Notes: generated by a model not told the origin, from the letters alone. 12,635 nt of DNA from an uncultured Planctomycetaceae bacterium (GCA_903898975.1 CAIUHT010001298.1:1-12635); one strand, 5' to 3'; positions 1 to 7,270 are shown, counted from the first letter of the stretch. Program-made: numbers and translations.

Positions 1-566
1 CCGGCCAGCACCGGGGTGGGGGAGGCGTAGCTGTTGAGCGAGTGGATCGGTTCGGGTTCGGGAATCTCGAACAGGGTGACCGTGTGCGTGATACGGCCCT
101 GCTGCAGGTCAATCGCGACAGCCTGCAGGGTGACTGATTCGAGAATCTCAAGCTGGCCCGCCTGAGGATTGGTTTTCAGCTTGTTCTGCAGAATCTCGGC
201 GCGGCGTTCGGCGGTCGGGACTTTTTCGATGGCGGTGGTGAGCCAGCACAGACCGTCGGCGATGACGGGGGAGGACCAGCCGCGACCGGGGAGCGCGAGT
301 TTGTGCCGGACGTGATGCGTGTCATCGAAGGTGAGGGGAATGCGGGCGAGGGGGGCGAGCCCCTGCCCCGAGGGGCCGCGGAACTGGGGCCAGGCATGCG
401 GGTCGGCGGCCAGCACCGCCGCCGGGGCAAGCGGCGTCCCGCAGAGTCCCCCCAGCAGTCCCGTAACAAGCAATCCCGAAAGGAGCAATCCGGGGCGCAG
501 CAACCCCGAAAGAAGCATTCCCGGGAACCGGGAAGAGACGCGTCCGATGCGGAGGGAATGTTCCAT
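1..566 (-). CDS. Secreted PQQ-like beta-propeller protein (BamB-like), N-terminal 188 residues, cut by window edge
   Basis: Translating the minus strand from the ATG at 566 gives an open frame that runs off the left edge. Residues 16-54 form a long hydrophobic signal segment ending ALAPAAVLAAD-like, so the protein should be exported. Mature sequence opens with WPQFRGPSGQG (59-69), then GRGWSSPVIADG (94-105), WLTTA (108-112) and PIHSLNSYASPTPV (173-186). These are hallmarks of planctomycete outer-membrane-biogenesis BamB-like proteins with PQQ-like beta-propeller repeats, usually about 400-450 residues, so more than half is missing here. An alternative start at Met17 is possible but would remove the basic n-region (R6, R9, R13). 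No Shine-Dalgarno is visible. The signal core consists of five pentapeptide repeats encoded by a 15-bp tandem DNA repeat. Ligand and role are unknown; the family often sits beside DUF1501 and PSCyt1 genes. Confidence 0.88.
   Translation of the reverse strand, partial: MEHSLRIGRVSSRFPGMLLSGLLRPGLLLSGLLVTGLLGGLCGTPLAPAAVLAADPHAWPQFRGPSGQGLAPLARIPLTFDDTHHVRHKLALPGRGWSSPVIADGLCWLTTAIEKVPTAERRAEILQNKLKTNPQAGQLEILESVTLQAVAIDLQQGRITHTVTLFEIPEPEPIHSLNSYASPTPVLA
454..528 (-). repeat. 15-bp tandem repeat, 5 copies, inside signal-peptide coding region
   Basis: Plus-strand units are AGCAGTCCCGTAACA (454-468), AGCAATCCCGAAAGG (469-483), AGCAATCCGGGGCGC (484-498), AGCAACCCCGAAAGA (499-513) and AGCATTCCCGGGAAC (514-528). 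In the coding (minus) strand they encode the pentapeptides GMLLS, GLLRP, GLLLS, GLLVT and GLLGG, residues 16-40 of the beta-propeller protein. The period is a multiple of three, so copy-number change keeps the frame and only lengthens or shortens the hydrophobic core. Confidence 0.85.
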
Positions 567-631
567 GAGACTCACTTCGGGAACCAGGAGGAGAGTGAAG
601 TGTGGGGACGGCCAGGGGGAGAGTGCACAGC

Positions 632-646
632 CGGGCCAGGGGCCCG
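632..646. other. Perfect hairpin in 186-base intergenic gap
   Basis: CGGGCC (632-637), loop AGG, GGCCCG (641-646). It lies between the four-helix membrane protein gene (stop at 753) and the beta-propeller gene (start at 566). It could be a terminator-like or mRNA-stabilising stem, but no T-run follows on either strand, so no termination function is claimed. The rest of the 567-752 gap holds one direct repeat (708-731) and no convincing promoter. Confidence 0.35.
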
Positions 647-707
647 ATGCCGGAGGGACGACACGGGGGTCGCGGAGATGTAGTCTCGCAAGCGGCAGGC
701 TGGCAGG

Positions 708-731
708 CAATTCGCCGGGAACAATTCGCCG
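708..731. repeat. Short direct repeat CAATTCGCCG x2
   Basis: CAATTCGCCG occurs at 708-717 and again at 722-731, separated by four bases. The copies lie just past the stop of the 143-residue membrane protein and about 140 bases upstream of the beta-propeller gene. This could be a direct-repeat operator or chance; nothing else in the sequence decides. Confidence 0.3.
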
Positions 732-752
732 CAAACAACGGAGCGGGGGGCG

Positions 753-1184
753 TCAGTTGTCTTCGCGGGTCGAGGGCTCTTGTTGCCGGGCCCAGTTCTC
801 GAGGCGGCGGTAGATCAGCCAGAAGGGGGGCAGGTAGATGATGTCGGCGAAGAAGAAGACGAGGAAGAAGCGGGGCGGGAGCTTGCCGAGGGCGATGTGC
901 GCCAACCCCAGGCACGAACCGAGCGCCTTGCTGAGGAAGCCCAGCAGCAGCAATTGCCGATTGCGGACAGGATGCTTGGCCACCAGGTAGTAGCCCAGCC
1001 CGAACAAGGCCACCAGCAACCCGACCAACTGGATGGGGAAGTGACTCTCGGGCTTGGGCATGCCGATGACCTTGTAGGTCTCGTGGTAGAGGATCAGCAT
1101 GTGGAGGCCCGCCCCAAGATTGAACCAGGCGGCGAACCGGAGCAGGAACTTCATCCACGGAAGCAGCGGTTTGTCACTCGGCAT
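753..1184 (-). CDS. Small four-helix integral membrane protein, function unknown
   Basis: A 143-residue protein with four predicted membrane helices near residues 11-33, 49-69, 78-99 and 105-125, a short N-terminus, and a charged C-terminal tail ending ARQQEPSTREDN. Several helix-associated polar residues stand out: H28, Y33, K38, Q52, K86, H96 and D114. This suggests a conserved fold rather than a spurious frame. I do not recognise the family and propose no function. It is read in the same direction as its neighbours, with 209 bases separating it from the DUF1501 gene upstream and 186 from the beta-propeller gene downstream, so it may have its own transcription signals. The start at 1184 is the first ATG of the frame; Met11 is an alternative but would shorten the segment before helix 1. 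No Shine-Dalgarno is visible. Confidence 0.8.
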   Translation of the reverse strand: MPSDKPLLPWMKFLLRFAAWFNLGAGLHMLILYHETYKVIGMPKPESHFPIQLVGLLVALFGLGYYLVAKHPVRNRQLLLLGFLSKALGSCLGLAHIALGKLPPRFFLVFFFADIIYLPPFWLIYRRLENWARQQEPSTREDN

Positions 1185-1319
1185 GACCGGGGGGCTCGGA
1201 GTTCAAGAGGGGAAAGAGAAGTTCGGGCGGCGCGGGGGCGCTGGGCGCTCAGTGCGAATCGACCTGGGTGTCACGACACGGCGGCTGGGCTGGCCAGGTC
1301 GCGTGAATCGCCCCCCATT

Positions 1320-1340
1320 CCCGGTGCGGTCTTCACCGGG
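1320..1340 (-). terminator. Possible terminator hairpin after the DUF1501 gene (weak)
   Basis: CCCGGTG (1320-1326), seven-base loop, CACCGGG (1334-1340): a perfect 7-bp stem about 54 bases past the DUF1501 stop codon. No U-tract follows on the minus strand, so intrinsic termination is not established. The remainder of the 1185-1393 gap shows no gene and no clear promoter. Confidence 0.3.
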
Positions 1341-1393
1341 GACTGCCCGACCGGAAACACTCGCGTCGAGCCGCGCCGGCAACGGGCGCGGTT

Positions 1394-2800
1394 TCACGCC
1401 AGGATCTCCTGGACCACGTGGCCGTGCACATCGGTCAGGCGAAAGTCGCGCCCGGAGTGGCGGTACGTCAGCCGCTCGTGATCGATCCCCAGCAGGTGCA
1501 GAATGGTGGCATGAAAATCGTGCACGTGTACTCCGTTTTCAGCCACCCGCACGCCATGTTCATCGGACGAGCCCCAGGTCATTCCGCCTTTGACTCCCCC
1601 CCCGGCGAGCCACGACGAAAAGACCCAGTGGTGATGCTCTCGGCCCCGGGCATCGGCCGCCGCGTTGAACGGGGTCCGCCCGAATTCCGACGTCCAGACC
1701 ACCAGGGTGTCTTCGAGCAGTCCCCGCTGCTTGAGGTCTTTCAGCAGACCGGCGATGGGGCGGTCGACATTGCGGGCCAGTGGCACGTGCGTCTGCATGT
1801 CGCCGTGCGCGTCCCAATTGTTCGATGACCCCGTGTCGATCAGTTCGACAAACCGGACCCCGCGCTCGATCATTCGGCGGGCGACCAGGCATTGCCACGC
1901 GAAGCCGGCGGTGCTCCCCGGAGGCAGGCCGTAGAGTTCATGCGTGGCGGCGGTCTCTTCCCCCAGGTCGAACACCCCGGGAAGCTCCGACTGCATCCCG
2001 AATGCGGTTTCGAAACTACGGAGGCGGGCCGCCAGGGCGGGGGTGTCGGCCCGCTCGGAGAGGTGCCGACGGTTGCGGCGTGCCAACAGCTCAAGCTCCA
2101 GTTCCTGGAGGCGTTGCGAGGCGACACGCCGCCGGACATTCGCCACCGGCTCGGCCCCCGGGACCACCAGTGTCCCCTGGTGCATCCCGGGCAGGAAGTC
2201 GCTCCCCCAGACCTGGCCCCCCGCATAGGGAGTGTGGGGGGCGATCACAACGAACGAGGGGAGATTGCGATTCCAGGTCCCCAGGCCGTAGCTCACCCAG
2301 GCCCCCAGGCTGGGGCGGGCGAAGCTGAACGACCCGGTGTGCATCCCCAGGGTCGCTTCGTAGTGGTTGGTGTGATCGGACGTGACCGAGCGGAGGACGC
2401 ACAAGTCATCCACGCACTCGGCCTGGTGGGGAAACAGTTCGCTGACCTCGATGCCCGACGCCCCGTGCTTGGCGAACTTCCACTGGGGCGGACGGAGAAA
2501 CATGGGGAAGCTCCCCTTGCGCCCCTGGAACTCATCGACCATCAGGGTCTTGCCCGCGTCGGCGACCAGTTGGGGCTTGGGGTCCCAGGTCTCGACGTGC
2601 GACACCCCGCCACTCATGAAGAGAAAGATGACCCGCTTCGCGCGGGCGGGGAACTGCGGTGCCGCGGCGGCGAGCGGATCGACCACGCTGCTGCCGCGCG
2701 ACTCTTCGGCCGCCAGTGCCGAGACAATCCCGGGAAACAGCAACGACCCACCCACCAGCGAGCGGAGCAGTGGCCGACGAGGGGGGACGGGAGTCGGCAT
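1394..2800 (-). CDS. DUF1501 family secreted protein (alkaline-phosphatase-like fold)
   Basis: A 468-residue protein, the usual length for DUF1501 (PF07394). The N-terminus PPRRPLLRSLVGG, followed by a hydrophobic stretch and ALAAEE (about residues 28-33), resembles a Tat signal peptide and implies export folded. Family landmarks are FLFMSGGVSHVETWDPKP (59-76), HTNHYEATLGMHTGS (143-157), NNWDAHGDM (327-335), TSEFGRTP (370-377), GREHHHWVFSSWLAGGG (386-402) and the C-terminal LTDVHGHVVQEILA (455-468). The His/Asp-rich motifs fit the metal-binding alkaline phosphatase/sulfatase superfamily, but no reaction has been assigned to the family. The ATG at 2800 is secure because an in-frame TGA lies seven codons upstream. 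It follows the PSCyt1/DUF1549/DUF1553 gene by 72 bases with no visible terminator, the standard planctomycete gene pair, so co-transcription is likely. Confidence 0.95.
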   Translation of the reverse strand: MPTPVPPRRPLLRSLVGGSLLFPGIVSALAAEESRGSSVVDPLAAAAPQFPARAKRVIFLFMSGGVSHVETWDPKPQLVADAGKTLMVDEFQGRKGSFPMFLRPPQWKFAKHGASGIEVSELFPHQAECVDDLCVLRSVTSDHTNHYEATLGMHTGSFSFARPSLGAWVSYGLGTWNRNLPSFVVIAPHTPYAGGQVWGSDFLPGMHQGTLVVPGAEPVANVRRRVASQRLQELELELLARRNRRHLSERADTPALAARLRSFETAFGMQSELPGVFDLGEETAATHELYGLPPGSTAGFAWQCLVARRMIERGVRFVELIDTGSSNNWDAHGDMQTHVPLARNVDRPIAGLLKDLKQRGLLEDTLVVWTSEFGRTPFNAAADARGREHHHWVFSSWLAGGGVKGGMTWGSSDEHGVRVAENGVHVHDFHATILHLLGIDHERLTYRHSGRDFRLTDVHGHVVQEILA

Positions 2801-2872
2801 GCGGAGTGTTCCAGGTGCTCAGTTGGGAGGAGGAAGGGGTAAGACGCAGACCCCGGCCCGCGGAGAGGGGGG

Positions 2873-5800
2873 TCAGTCGAGATAGACGAACTCGTTGCTG
2901 GCCAGGAGGGTTCGCAACCACGCGGCTACTGCCGCGGCCTCGTTCGCGAGGCGAGCCGCGTTGGTCGGGGTGACAGCCGACTGGTCCGCCGGGTTTGAGG
3001 CCGGGGCCGCCTCGGCTTGCGCCAGCCGATACGCCGCGACAAACTCCAGCCCCTCGGCGATTTCGCTGCCCGCCGGGGGGCGCCCGTACGCGCTCCAGAG
3101 GGCCTGCTCGAGTCGTTGGGGCAGTTCCGCGTGCGCTGCGGCCAGGCGGTTGGCCCACCGCAGCGACAGTTCGTGGACCAGCGGGTCGTTGAGAAAGAAG
3201 AGGGCCTGCGTGGGGACCACCGTTTCGCTGCGGATGGGGGTGCTGGCATTCGGATCGGCACCGTCAAACAGCGCCAGGTAGGGGTGCCGCTTCAGGCGCT
3301 GGGTCATCAGGTACACGCTGCGCCGGGGATGGTCGTAGACCGCCTGGAAGGGCTGGTGCTGCGTGAAGCCCCACTGGCTGGGCGGGGGAAACGGGTGCCC
3401 CTCCCCCGGCGTGGCGTTCAACTCGCCCGTGACTTGCAGCAGCGCGTCGCGGAGTTCTTCGGCCGACAGCCGGCGGCGCGGGAACTGCTGGTACGAGTCG
3501 AGTTGCTCCAGGGTGGCCGGGCCCTCGGCGGAAGTGCGTGCCGCGCGCCCCCACGCGGCACTCAGCACAATCTGACGGTGCAGCCATTTCACCGACCAGC
3601 CCTCCGCGACAAACTGCTGTGCCAGGGCATCGAGCAGTTCGGGGTGCGTGGGGGGCTGTCCGCGAACTCCAAAATCATTGGGCGTCTTGACCAGCCCACG
3701 CCCAAAATGCCGCTGCCAGATCCGGTTGACAAACACCCGCGCTGTGAGTGGATTGCGGGGCGAGGTCAACCACTCGGCCAATTCCCGGCGACCACTTTCG
3801 CCCAGTTCCTCGGGCAGCGGGCCACCTCCCCACAGCGTGGGGAGGCCGCGGGGCACCACGGCGCCGGGCTGCGTCGGTTCGCCCCGCAGCTGAATCGCCT
3901 CGGCGTGGGGCGTTCCCTCTCCCATGGCATAGGCCAGCGGGTAGGGGCCGTCGGTTAGACGCTGCAGCAGGTCGGCCTCCCAGCGGCCCCAGGCGACCTC
4001 GGCTTCCCGCACCCGCTCGCGGAGGTTTGCGATCCGCTGCCTGCGGGCGTCGGTCTCGCCCTCCGCTGGTGCGGCCGGGGCGTCGGTCGGCGCGGGAAGC
4101 CGCTGGGTGGTCAGTTGGAAGTTGTCGACTTCAAGGGCGGGCCGCACCCCGGGCTGATGGCCATAGCTGTCGATGAAGGAGTAGTCAAACTGGCCATCCC
4201 ACTTCTTCGAAAGCTCGGCTGTGAACTCCTGCCGCTCTTCGCCACGATACACCACCCCCCTGTAACGGCGGGCGACCGGGTCGATGATGAGTTGCACCTG
4301 GTGCCACTCGCCTGGTTGCAGGCGGGCCACGGGCTTTGCCTCGGTTTCGCCCGGCACAAACAGCTGGCTGGCGGTGAAGTGCAGTTCGACTCCGGGAGTT
4401 GGGCCCGCCCCGTGCCCAAGGTAGTACCGCCACGAGCCCGGCAGTCCCTCGGGAGCAGCGCCGGGACGAAACTCGAAGCTCGCGTGCCAGGTCGGGCTGG
4501 CCGCGACCTCGATTCCGGGAATCTGCCACCCAAACCCGTCGTATTCGGCTCGACTGGGAAGAGCGAGCCCCAGGTGGCCTTTGGGGTAGACGTTGACGAA
4601 CGGGCTTTGAGCCGCGGTCGCCAGCTTCACGAGGCTGCTGGGCCCGGGGTTCCACGGCGCGGCGGGCGGTTGCGCCTCGCGCTGCAGTTCGAGATCGCCA
4701 TCGTTGCCAAGTTCCGCGCGGAGCTGGCGGTTCAGATCCGCGAGATCGGCGAGTTCGGGCGGAAGCGTTGTGTTCGGCCCGTCCGACTGAATCGCGTCGA
4801 GCAACGTGCCACTGTCGAGGGCGACCTGGTCGAGATCGAGCGCGGGGCGTTCGGCTTCCGTCTCGCTGCCCGGTCCCCAGGTGATCCGCTCTGCCGTCAG
4901 GCGTTCCCCGGTCGCTGAGGCGGGCCGGGGCCAGGGTCGCGGTGGCAGTGAGCGTTCCGACTGCCCCTGCGTGATGGCCATGGCGAACGTCTCCTGTTCG
5001 CCATCGAAGTCGATGCGCACCTGGAACCACTCTTGCGGCGACAAGTCGAAGAGGGGGACTGTTTCCTGGCCCTCCGCCGTTTGGGGCTCCACGAGCGAGA
5101 TCCGCTGGGAGCTGATCTGCAACTCGACCAGCGCGGGGCCCACCTGCGGGCCGATGCGCAGGCGATGACTGGCTGTTTGCTGGGGAGCGGGAGCCGAGAG
5201 TCGCAGATCGCACGAGAACCGGGCTCGGTCCCGACCCGACCAGCGGAGGGCCGGGGGCAGAACCTGGTCGATTGAGTAAGGGGCCGCACCGGCGGCGACA
5301 CTGGCCCCCACGCGTCCGCCCAGTGGATAGCGGTTGCGAAACGGGCTCTGGGCTGCCGTGGTGACCGCAACCGGACCGGTAAACTGCCACGGCGGGACCA
5401 GCACGCCGTTGCTGCCCCCCGCTGCCGGGGCTTGCAGCTCAAAGTCGCCATCCAGGTCGGTCAGGGGACGGAGCAGCAACGGCGGCAGCGGGCGTTGGCG
5501 GGCCTGCAAGGGACCCGCCACGGCGGCCAGTGTGCGGAGATGTCCGTTCCAGCGGGCCACCGCCTCCTCGGCGGGGACCAGCGGGGCGAGCGTGCGAACT
5601 TTCTGCTTCTGCTCTGAGCCGGGGAAGGGATAGCGCGAACTGGCCAGGATGCCATACAGACCGTAATAGTCGCGCATCGACACCGGGTCGAACTTATGGT
5701 CGTGACAGCGGGCACAGCCCCAGCTAAGCCCCAGCACAGCCTGGCCAACCGTGTCGATCGAATCCTGGATCGTGAGGTGGTGATAGTTCTCGCTGTCGAA

Positions 5801-6793
5801 GCCAAATCGGCGGGAGAGGGCCAGGAAACCGGTCGAGACCAGGCGTTGGGCCGACCGCCCGGCGGGCATGTCACCCGAGGCCAGGCCGGCGGTTGCCTCG
5901 GGGTGGGGCCGAGATTCGGGAAGATCGCCCGCGATCTGATCGCGGAGGAACTGGTCCCAGGGCTCGTCGCGGTTGAAGACCTCCACCACCCGATTGCGGT
6001 ACCGCCAGGCGAGGGGGACGGGGTAATCGGCCGTTTCGCCCGCTGTGTCGGCGTAGCGGACCACATCGAGCCATTGCCGGCCCCAGTGTTCCCCGTAAGC
6101 GGGCGAGGCCAGCAGGCTCTCGACGACCCGGACCCGGGCGGCGGGGGACGGATCGGCCAGAAATTCAACCACCAGTTCGCGACTGGGCGGGAGCCCCGTC
6201 AGATCAAATGCCAGTCGGCGGAGCCACACGTCCGGCGGGGCTGCGGGGCCGGGGGTGAAGCCCCCCTGCGACATGCGCTGGTCAAGATAGTCGTCAATCC
6301 AGGTCCGGGACTCGTCGCTGCCTGGGTTGCTGAACGTGGGGGCCGGGCGGTTGCCGGGCCGGTGGGGTTCGAACGCCCAGTGCGACTTGCTCGACAGCGG
6401 GCCGCTTTGCTCGGGCCAGTGGAGTCCTTCGCGAACCCAGCGGGTAAAGTCGGCGACCTGATCGGCCCGCAGAGCCTGGTTCCGATCGGGGGGCATGGCG
6501 GCGACGTCGGCCTGGCGGGCGATCGCCGCAAGCAGGAGACTCTCGGCAGGTTCCTCCAGATTGACCGGGGAGCCCGAGTCGCCCCCCTTGAGGAGCCCGG
6601 CACGGGAATCGAGACGGAGGCCACCACTCGCCCGGGCGGGCCCATGACAGCCGATGCACGAGCTGATCAGAACCGGTCGAATACGGGCCTCGAAAAAATC
6701 TTCAGACTCATCGGCCTGCAGGGGGTGAAGGGCCGAACTCCAGGCATGCAGGCAGACCAGCGTCGCGAGCAGAATCGAGCGCTGGCGGATCAT
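2873..6793 (-). CDS. Giant planctomycete cytochrome c protein (PSCyt1-DUF1549-DUF1553)
   Basis: A 1306-residue exported protein with a signal peptide of about residues 1-27 (cleavage after LQA). PSCyt1 follows (about 30-125) with haem motif CIGCH at 46-50 and distal MPPD at 100-103. DUF1549 (about 164-385) includes LTGLPPS (198-204) and HWGRQWLDVVRYADT (236-250) and ends with a second CxxCH, CARCH at 360-364, followed by DHKFDP. Two related blocks, about 448-660 and 698-895, each begin DGD[FL]ELQ and then contain TAAQSPF. They look like beta-sandwich (LamG-like) modules and form an internal duplication. A charged, probably coiled region (911-947) precedes DUF1553 (about 1003-1270) with NPLTARVFVNRIWQRHFG (1014-1031) and LFFLNDP (1198-1204). 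Haem attachment would occur in the periplasm. No biochemical role is established; polysaccharide or other periplasmic substrate handling is only a guess. It leads a likely operon with DUF1501. Confidence 0.95.
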   Translation of the reverse strand: MIRQRSILLATLVCLHAWSSALHPLQADESEDFFEARIRPVLISSCIGCHGPARASGGLRLDSRAGLLKGGDSGSPVNLEEPAESLLLAAIARQADVAAMPPDRNQALRADQVADFTRWVREGLHWPEQSGPLSSKSHWAFEPHRPGNRPAPTFSNPGSDESRTWIDDYLDQRMSQGGFTPGPAAPPDVWLRRLAFDLTGLPPSRELVVEFLADPSPAARVRVVESLLASPAYGEHWGRQWLDVVRYADTAGETADYPVPLAWRYRNRVVEVFNRDEPWDQFLRDQIAGDLPESRPHPEATAGLASGDMPAGRSAQRLVSTGFLALSRRFGFDSENYHHLTIQDSIDTVGQAVLGLSWGCARCHDHKFDPVSMRDYYGLYGILASSRYPFPGSEQKQKVRTLAPLVPAEEAVARWNGHLRTLAAVAGPLQARQRPLPPLLLRPLTDLDGDFELQAPAAGGSNGVLVPPWQFTGPVAVTTAAQSPFRNRYPLGGRVGASVAAGAAPYSIDQVLPPALRWSGRDRARFSCDLRLSAPAPQQTASHRLRIGPQVGPALVELQISSQRISLVEPQTAEGQETVPLFDLSPQEWFQVRIDFDGEQETFAMAITQGQSERSLPPRPWPRPASATGERLTAERITWGPGSETEAERPALDLDQVALDSGTLLDAIQSDGPNTTLPPELADLADLNRQLRAELGNDGDLELQREAQPPAAPWNPGPSSLVKLATAAQSPFVNVYPKGHLGLALPSRAEYDGFGWQIPGIEVAASPTWHASFEFRPGAAPEGLPGSWRYYLGHGAGPTPGVELHFTASQLFVPGETEAKPVARLQPGEWHQVQLIIDPVARRYRGVVYRGEERQEFTAELSKKWDGQFDYSFIDSYGHQPGVRPALEVDNFQLTTQRLPAPTDAPAAPAEGETDARRQRIANLRERVREAEVAWGRWEADLLQRLTDGPYPLAYAMGEGTPHAEAIQLRGEPTQPGAVVPRGLPTLWGGGPLPEELGESGRRELAEWLTSPRNPLTARVFVNRIWQRHFGRGLVKTPNDFGVRGQPPTHPELLDALAQQFVAEGWSVKWLHRQIVLSAAWGRAARTSAEGPATLEQLDSYQQFPRRRLSAEELRDALLQVTGELNATPGEGHPFPPPSQWGFTQHQPFQAVYDHPRRSVYLMTQRLKRHPYLALFDGADPNASTPIRSETVVPTQALFFLNDPLVHELSLRWANRLAAAHAELPQRLEQALWSAYGRPPAGSEIAEGLEFVAAYRLAQAEAAPASNPADQSAVTPTNAARLANEAAAVAAWLRTLLASNEFVYLD
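4109..4702 (-). repeat. Internal domain duplication, copy 2 (residues 698-895)
   Basis: This segment starts DGDLELQ (698-704), has ATAAQSPFVNVYP at 725-737, then a stretch rich in beta-type residues including ASFEFRPG, PGEWHQVQLIID and ALEVDNFQL. It parallels copy 1 at a constant offset of about 250 residues. A lectin-like/LamG-like fold is inferred from the pattern, not shown. Confidence 0.6.
4814..5452 (-). repeat. Internal domain duplication, copy 1 (residues 448-660)
   Basis: This segment starts DGDFELQ (448-454), has TTAAQSPFRNRYP at 478-490, then FSCDLRL, PQEWFQVRIDFDG and ALDLDQVAL. The last three line up in order with ASFEFRP, PGEWHQVQLIID and ALEVDNFQL in copy 2, supporting duplication of an entire module rather than one short motif. 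Confidence 0.6.
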
Positions 6794-6844
6794 GGTTTCG
6801 CGAGCTTTTGTGGGGTGGAACGGCGGAGGAGAGCCATCCCCTCG

Positions 6845-6873
6845 ATTCTAACGGGCCGAGAGGTCTGGCCCAA
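6845..6873 (-). promoter_or_regulatory. Putative promoter for the cytochrome/DUF1501 operon
   Basis: On the minus strand a TTGGGC -35-like box (6873-6868) and a TAGAAT -10 box (6850-6845, five of six consensus matches) are separated by exactly 17 bases. Transcription would start near 6838, giving a leader of about 45 bases before the ATG at 6793. The -35 box is weak. Confidence 0.35.
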
Positions 6874-6883
6874 GTGAAACGGG

Positions 6884-6895
6884 CCTGCGCGCAGG
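6884..6895. promoter_or_regulatory. 12-bp perfect palindrome in divergent region
   Basis: CCTGCGCGCAGG is fully self-complementary. It lies just upstream of the putative minus-strand -35 box and about 45 bases upstream of the putative plus-strand -35 box, a natural position for a regulator site. GC-rich palindromes also occur by chance in such DNA. Confidence 0.35.
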
Positions 6896-6903
6896 GGTTT
6901 GAA

Positions 6904-6927
6904 ACTCGCTTGAGCCCGGGAGCGAGT
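6904..6927. promoter_or_regulatory. Inverted repeat ACTCGCT-N10-AGCGAGT, candidate operator
   Basis: Perfect 7-bp arms at 6904-6910 and 6921-6927 are separated by 10 bases, with arm centres 17 bp apart. The spacer contains CCCGGG. The position between the two putative divergent promoters fits a dimeric regulator site. No matching regulator gene is present in the window. Confidence 0.35.
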
Positions 6928-6940
6928 GTCGCCCGGATGC

Positions 6941-6969
6941 TTGAACTCCCCATGGTGGTTTGTCATAGT
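6941..6969 (+). promoter_or_regulatory. Putative promoter for the nuoHJKLM operon
   Basis: TTGAAC (6941-6946) and CATAGT (6964-6969) are separated by exactly 17 bases, each matching four of six consensus positions. Transcription would start near 6976 and give a leader of about 295 bases that contains the whole TGTGG repeat array. Weak boxes; a promoter inside or after the array cannot be excluded. Confidence 0.3.
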
Positions 6970-7109
6970 CTGAGGCTTCGCATCGGGCCGGGGCGGAGAC
7001 GCTGGTGTCCCGGGCGAGAACTGGTGACTACGATTCCGGCATTCGCCCGTCACCCTCCACCGGGAGCGGTTGGCGGCGTGCGATTCGTTCGCGCCTCGTC
7101 TCTGTCAGT

Positions 7110-7177
7110 TTTTGGGCTGTGGCAGCTTTCGGGCTGTGGCAGCTTTCGGGCTGTGGCAACTTTCGGGCTGTGGCAAC
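7110..7177 (+). repeat. 17-bp minisatellite, 4 contiguous units
   Basis: The unit is TTTCGGGCTGTGGCAGC. Copies lie at 7110-7126 (TTTT instead of TTTC), 7127-7143, 7144-7160 and 7161-7177; the last two end CAAC instead of CAGC. A broken fifth copy begins TTTCGAGCAGCAACC at 7178. The unit has no stop codon in any forward frame, so all three frames stay open through it by construction and show no evidence of coding. Two units contain the small inverted repeat GCTG-TGG-CAGC. Confidence 0.92.
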
Positions 7178-7192
7178 TTTCGAGCAGCAACC

Positions 7193-7270
7193 TGTGGGCT
7201 CTGCAGCAACTTGTGGGCTCGCCAGGGACTTGTGGGCGGGGAGACTTGTGGACATGAGGGACTTGTGGAC
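7193..7270 (+). repeat. Degenerate TGTGG array running into the nuoH start codon
   Basis: The TGTGG core of the minisatellite continues at 7193, 7212, 7231, 7247 and 7264, spaced 19, 19, 16 and 17 bases. The first two share GCAGCAAC[CT]TGTGGGCTC. The last two share GACTTGTGGACATGA, so the nuoH start-codon context is itself duplicated: one copy supplies the ATG at 7254, the other the ATG at 7271. This appears to be an older, diverged extension of the same array. Confidence 0.75.

Noticed and set aside
1185..1393. Promoter for the four-helix protein from GTGACA at 1269-1274 on the minus strand
   Set aside because: The -35 box matches five of six positions, but at 17 bases the -10 position reads TGAGCG, which is not a credible box.
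5696..6877. Plus-strand open frame of about 390 codons opposite the cytochrome gene
   Set aside because: Its composition is an antisense shadow, and it lies entirely opposite the PSCyt1 and DUF1549 domains and their promoter.
7110..7177. CRISPR array
   Set aside because: Units are contiguous 17-bp copies with no unique spacers and no cas genes nearby.
7070..7270. 67-residue N-terminal extension of NuoH from the ATG at 7070
   Set aside because: It is a translation of the 17-bp repeat array, which lacks stops in all frames. NuoH homology begins just after the ATG at 7271, and the extension is unlike any NuoH N-terminus.
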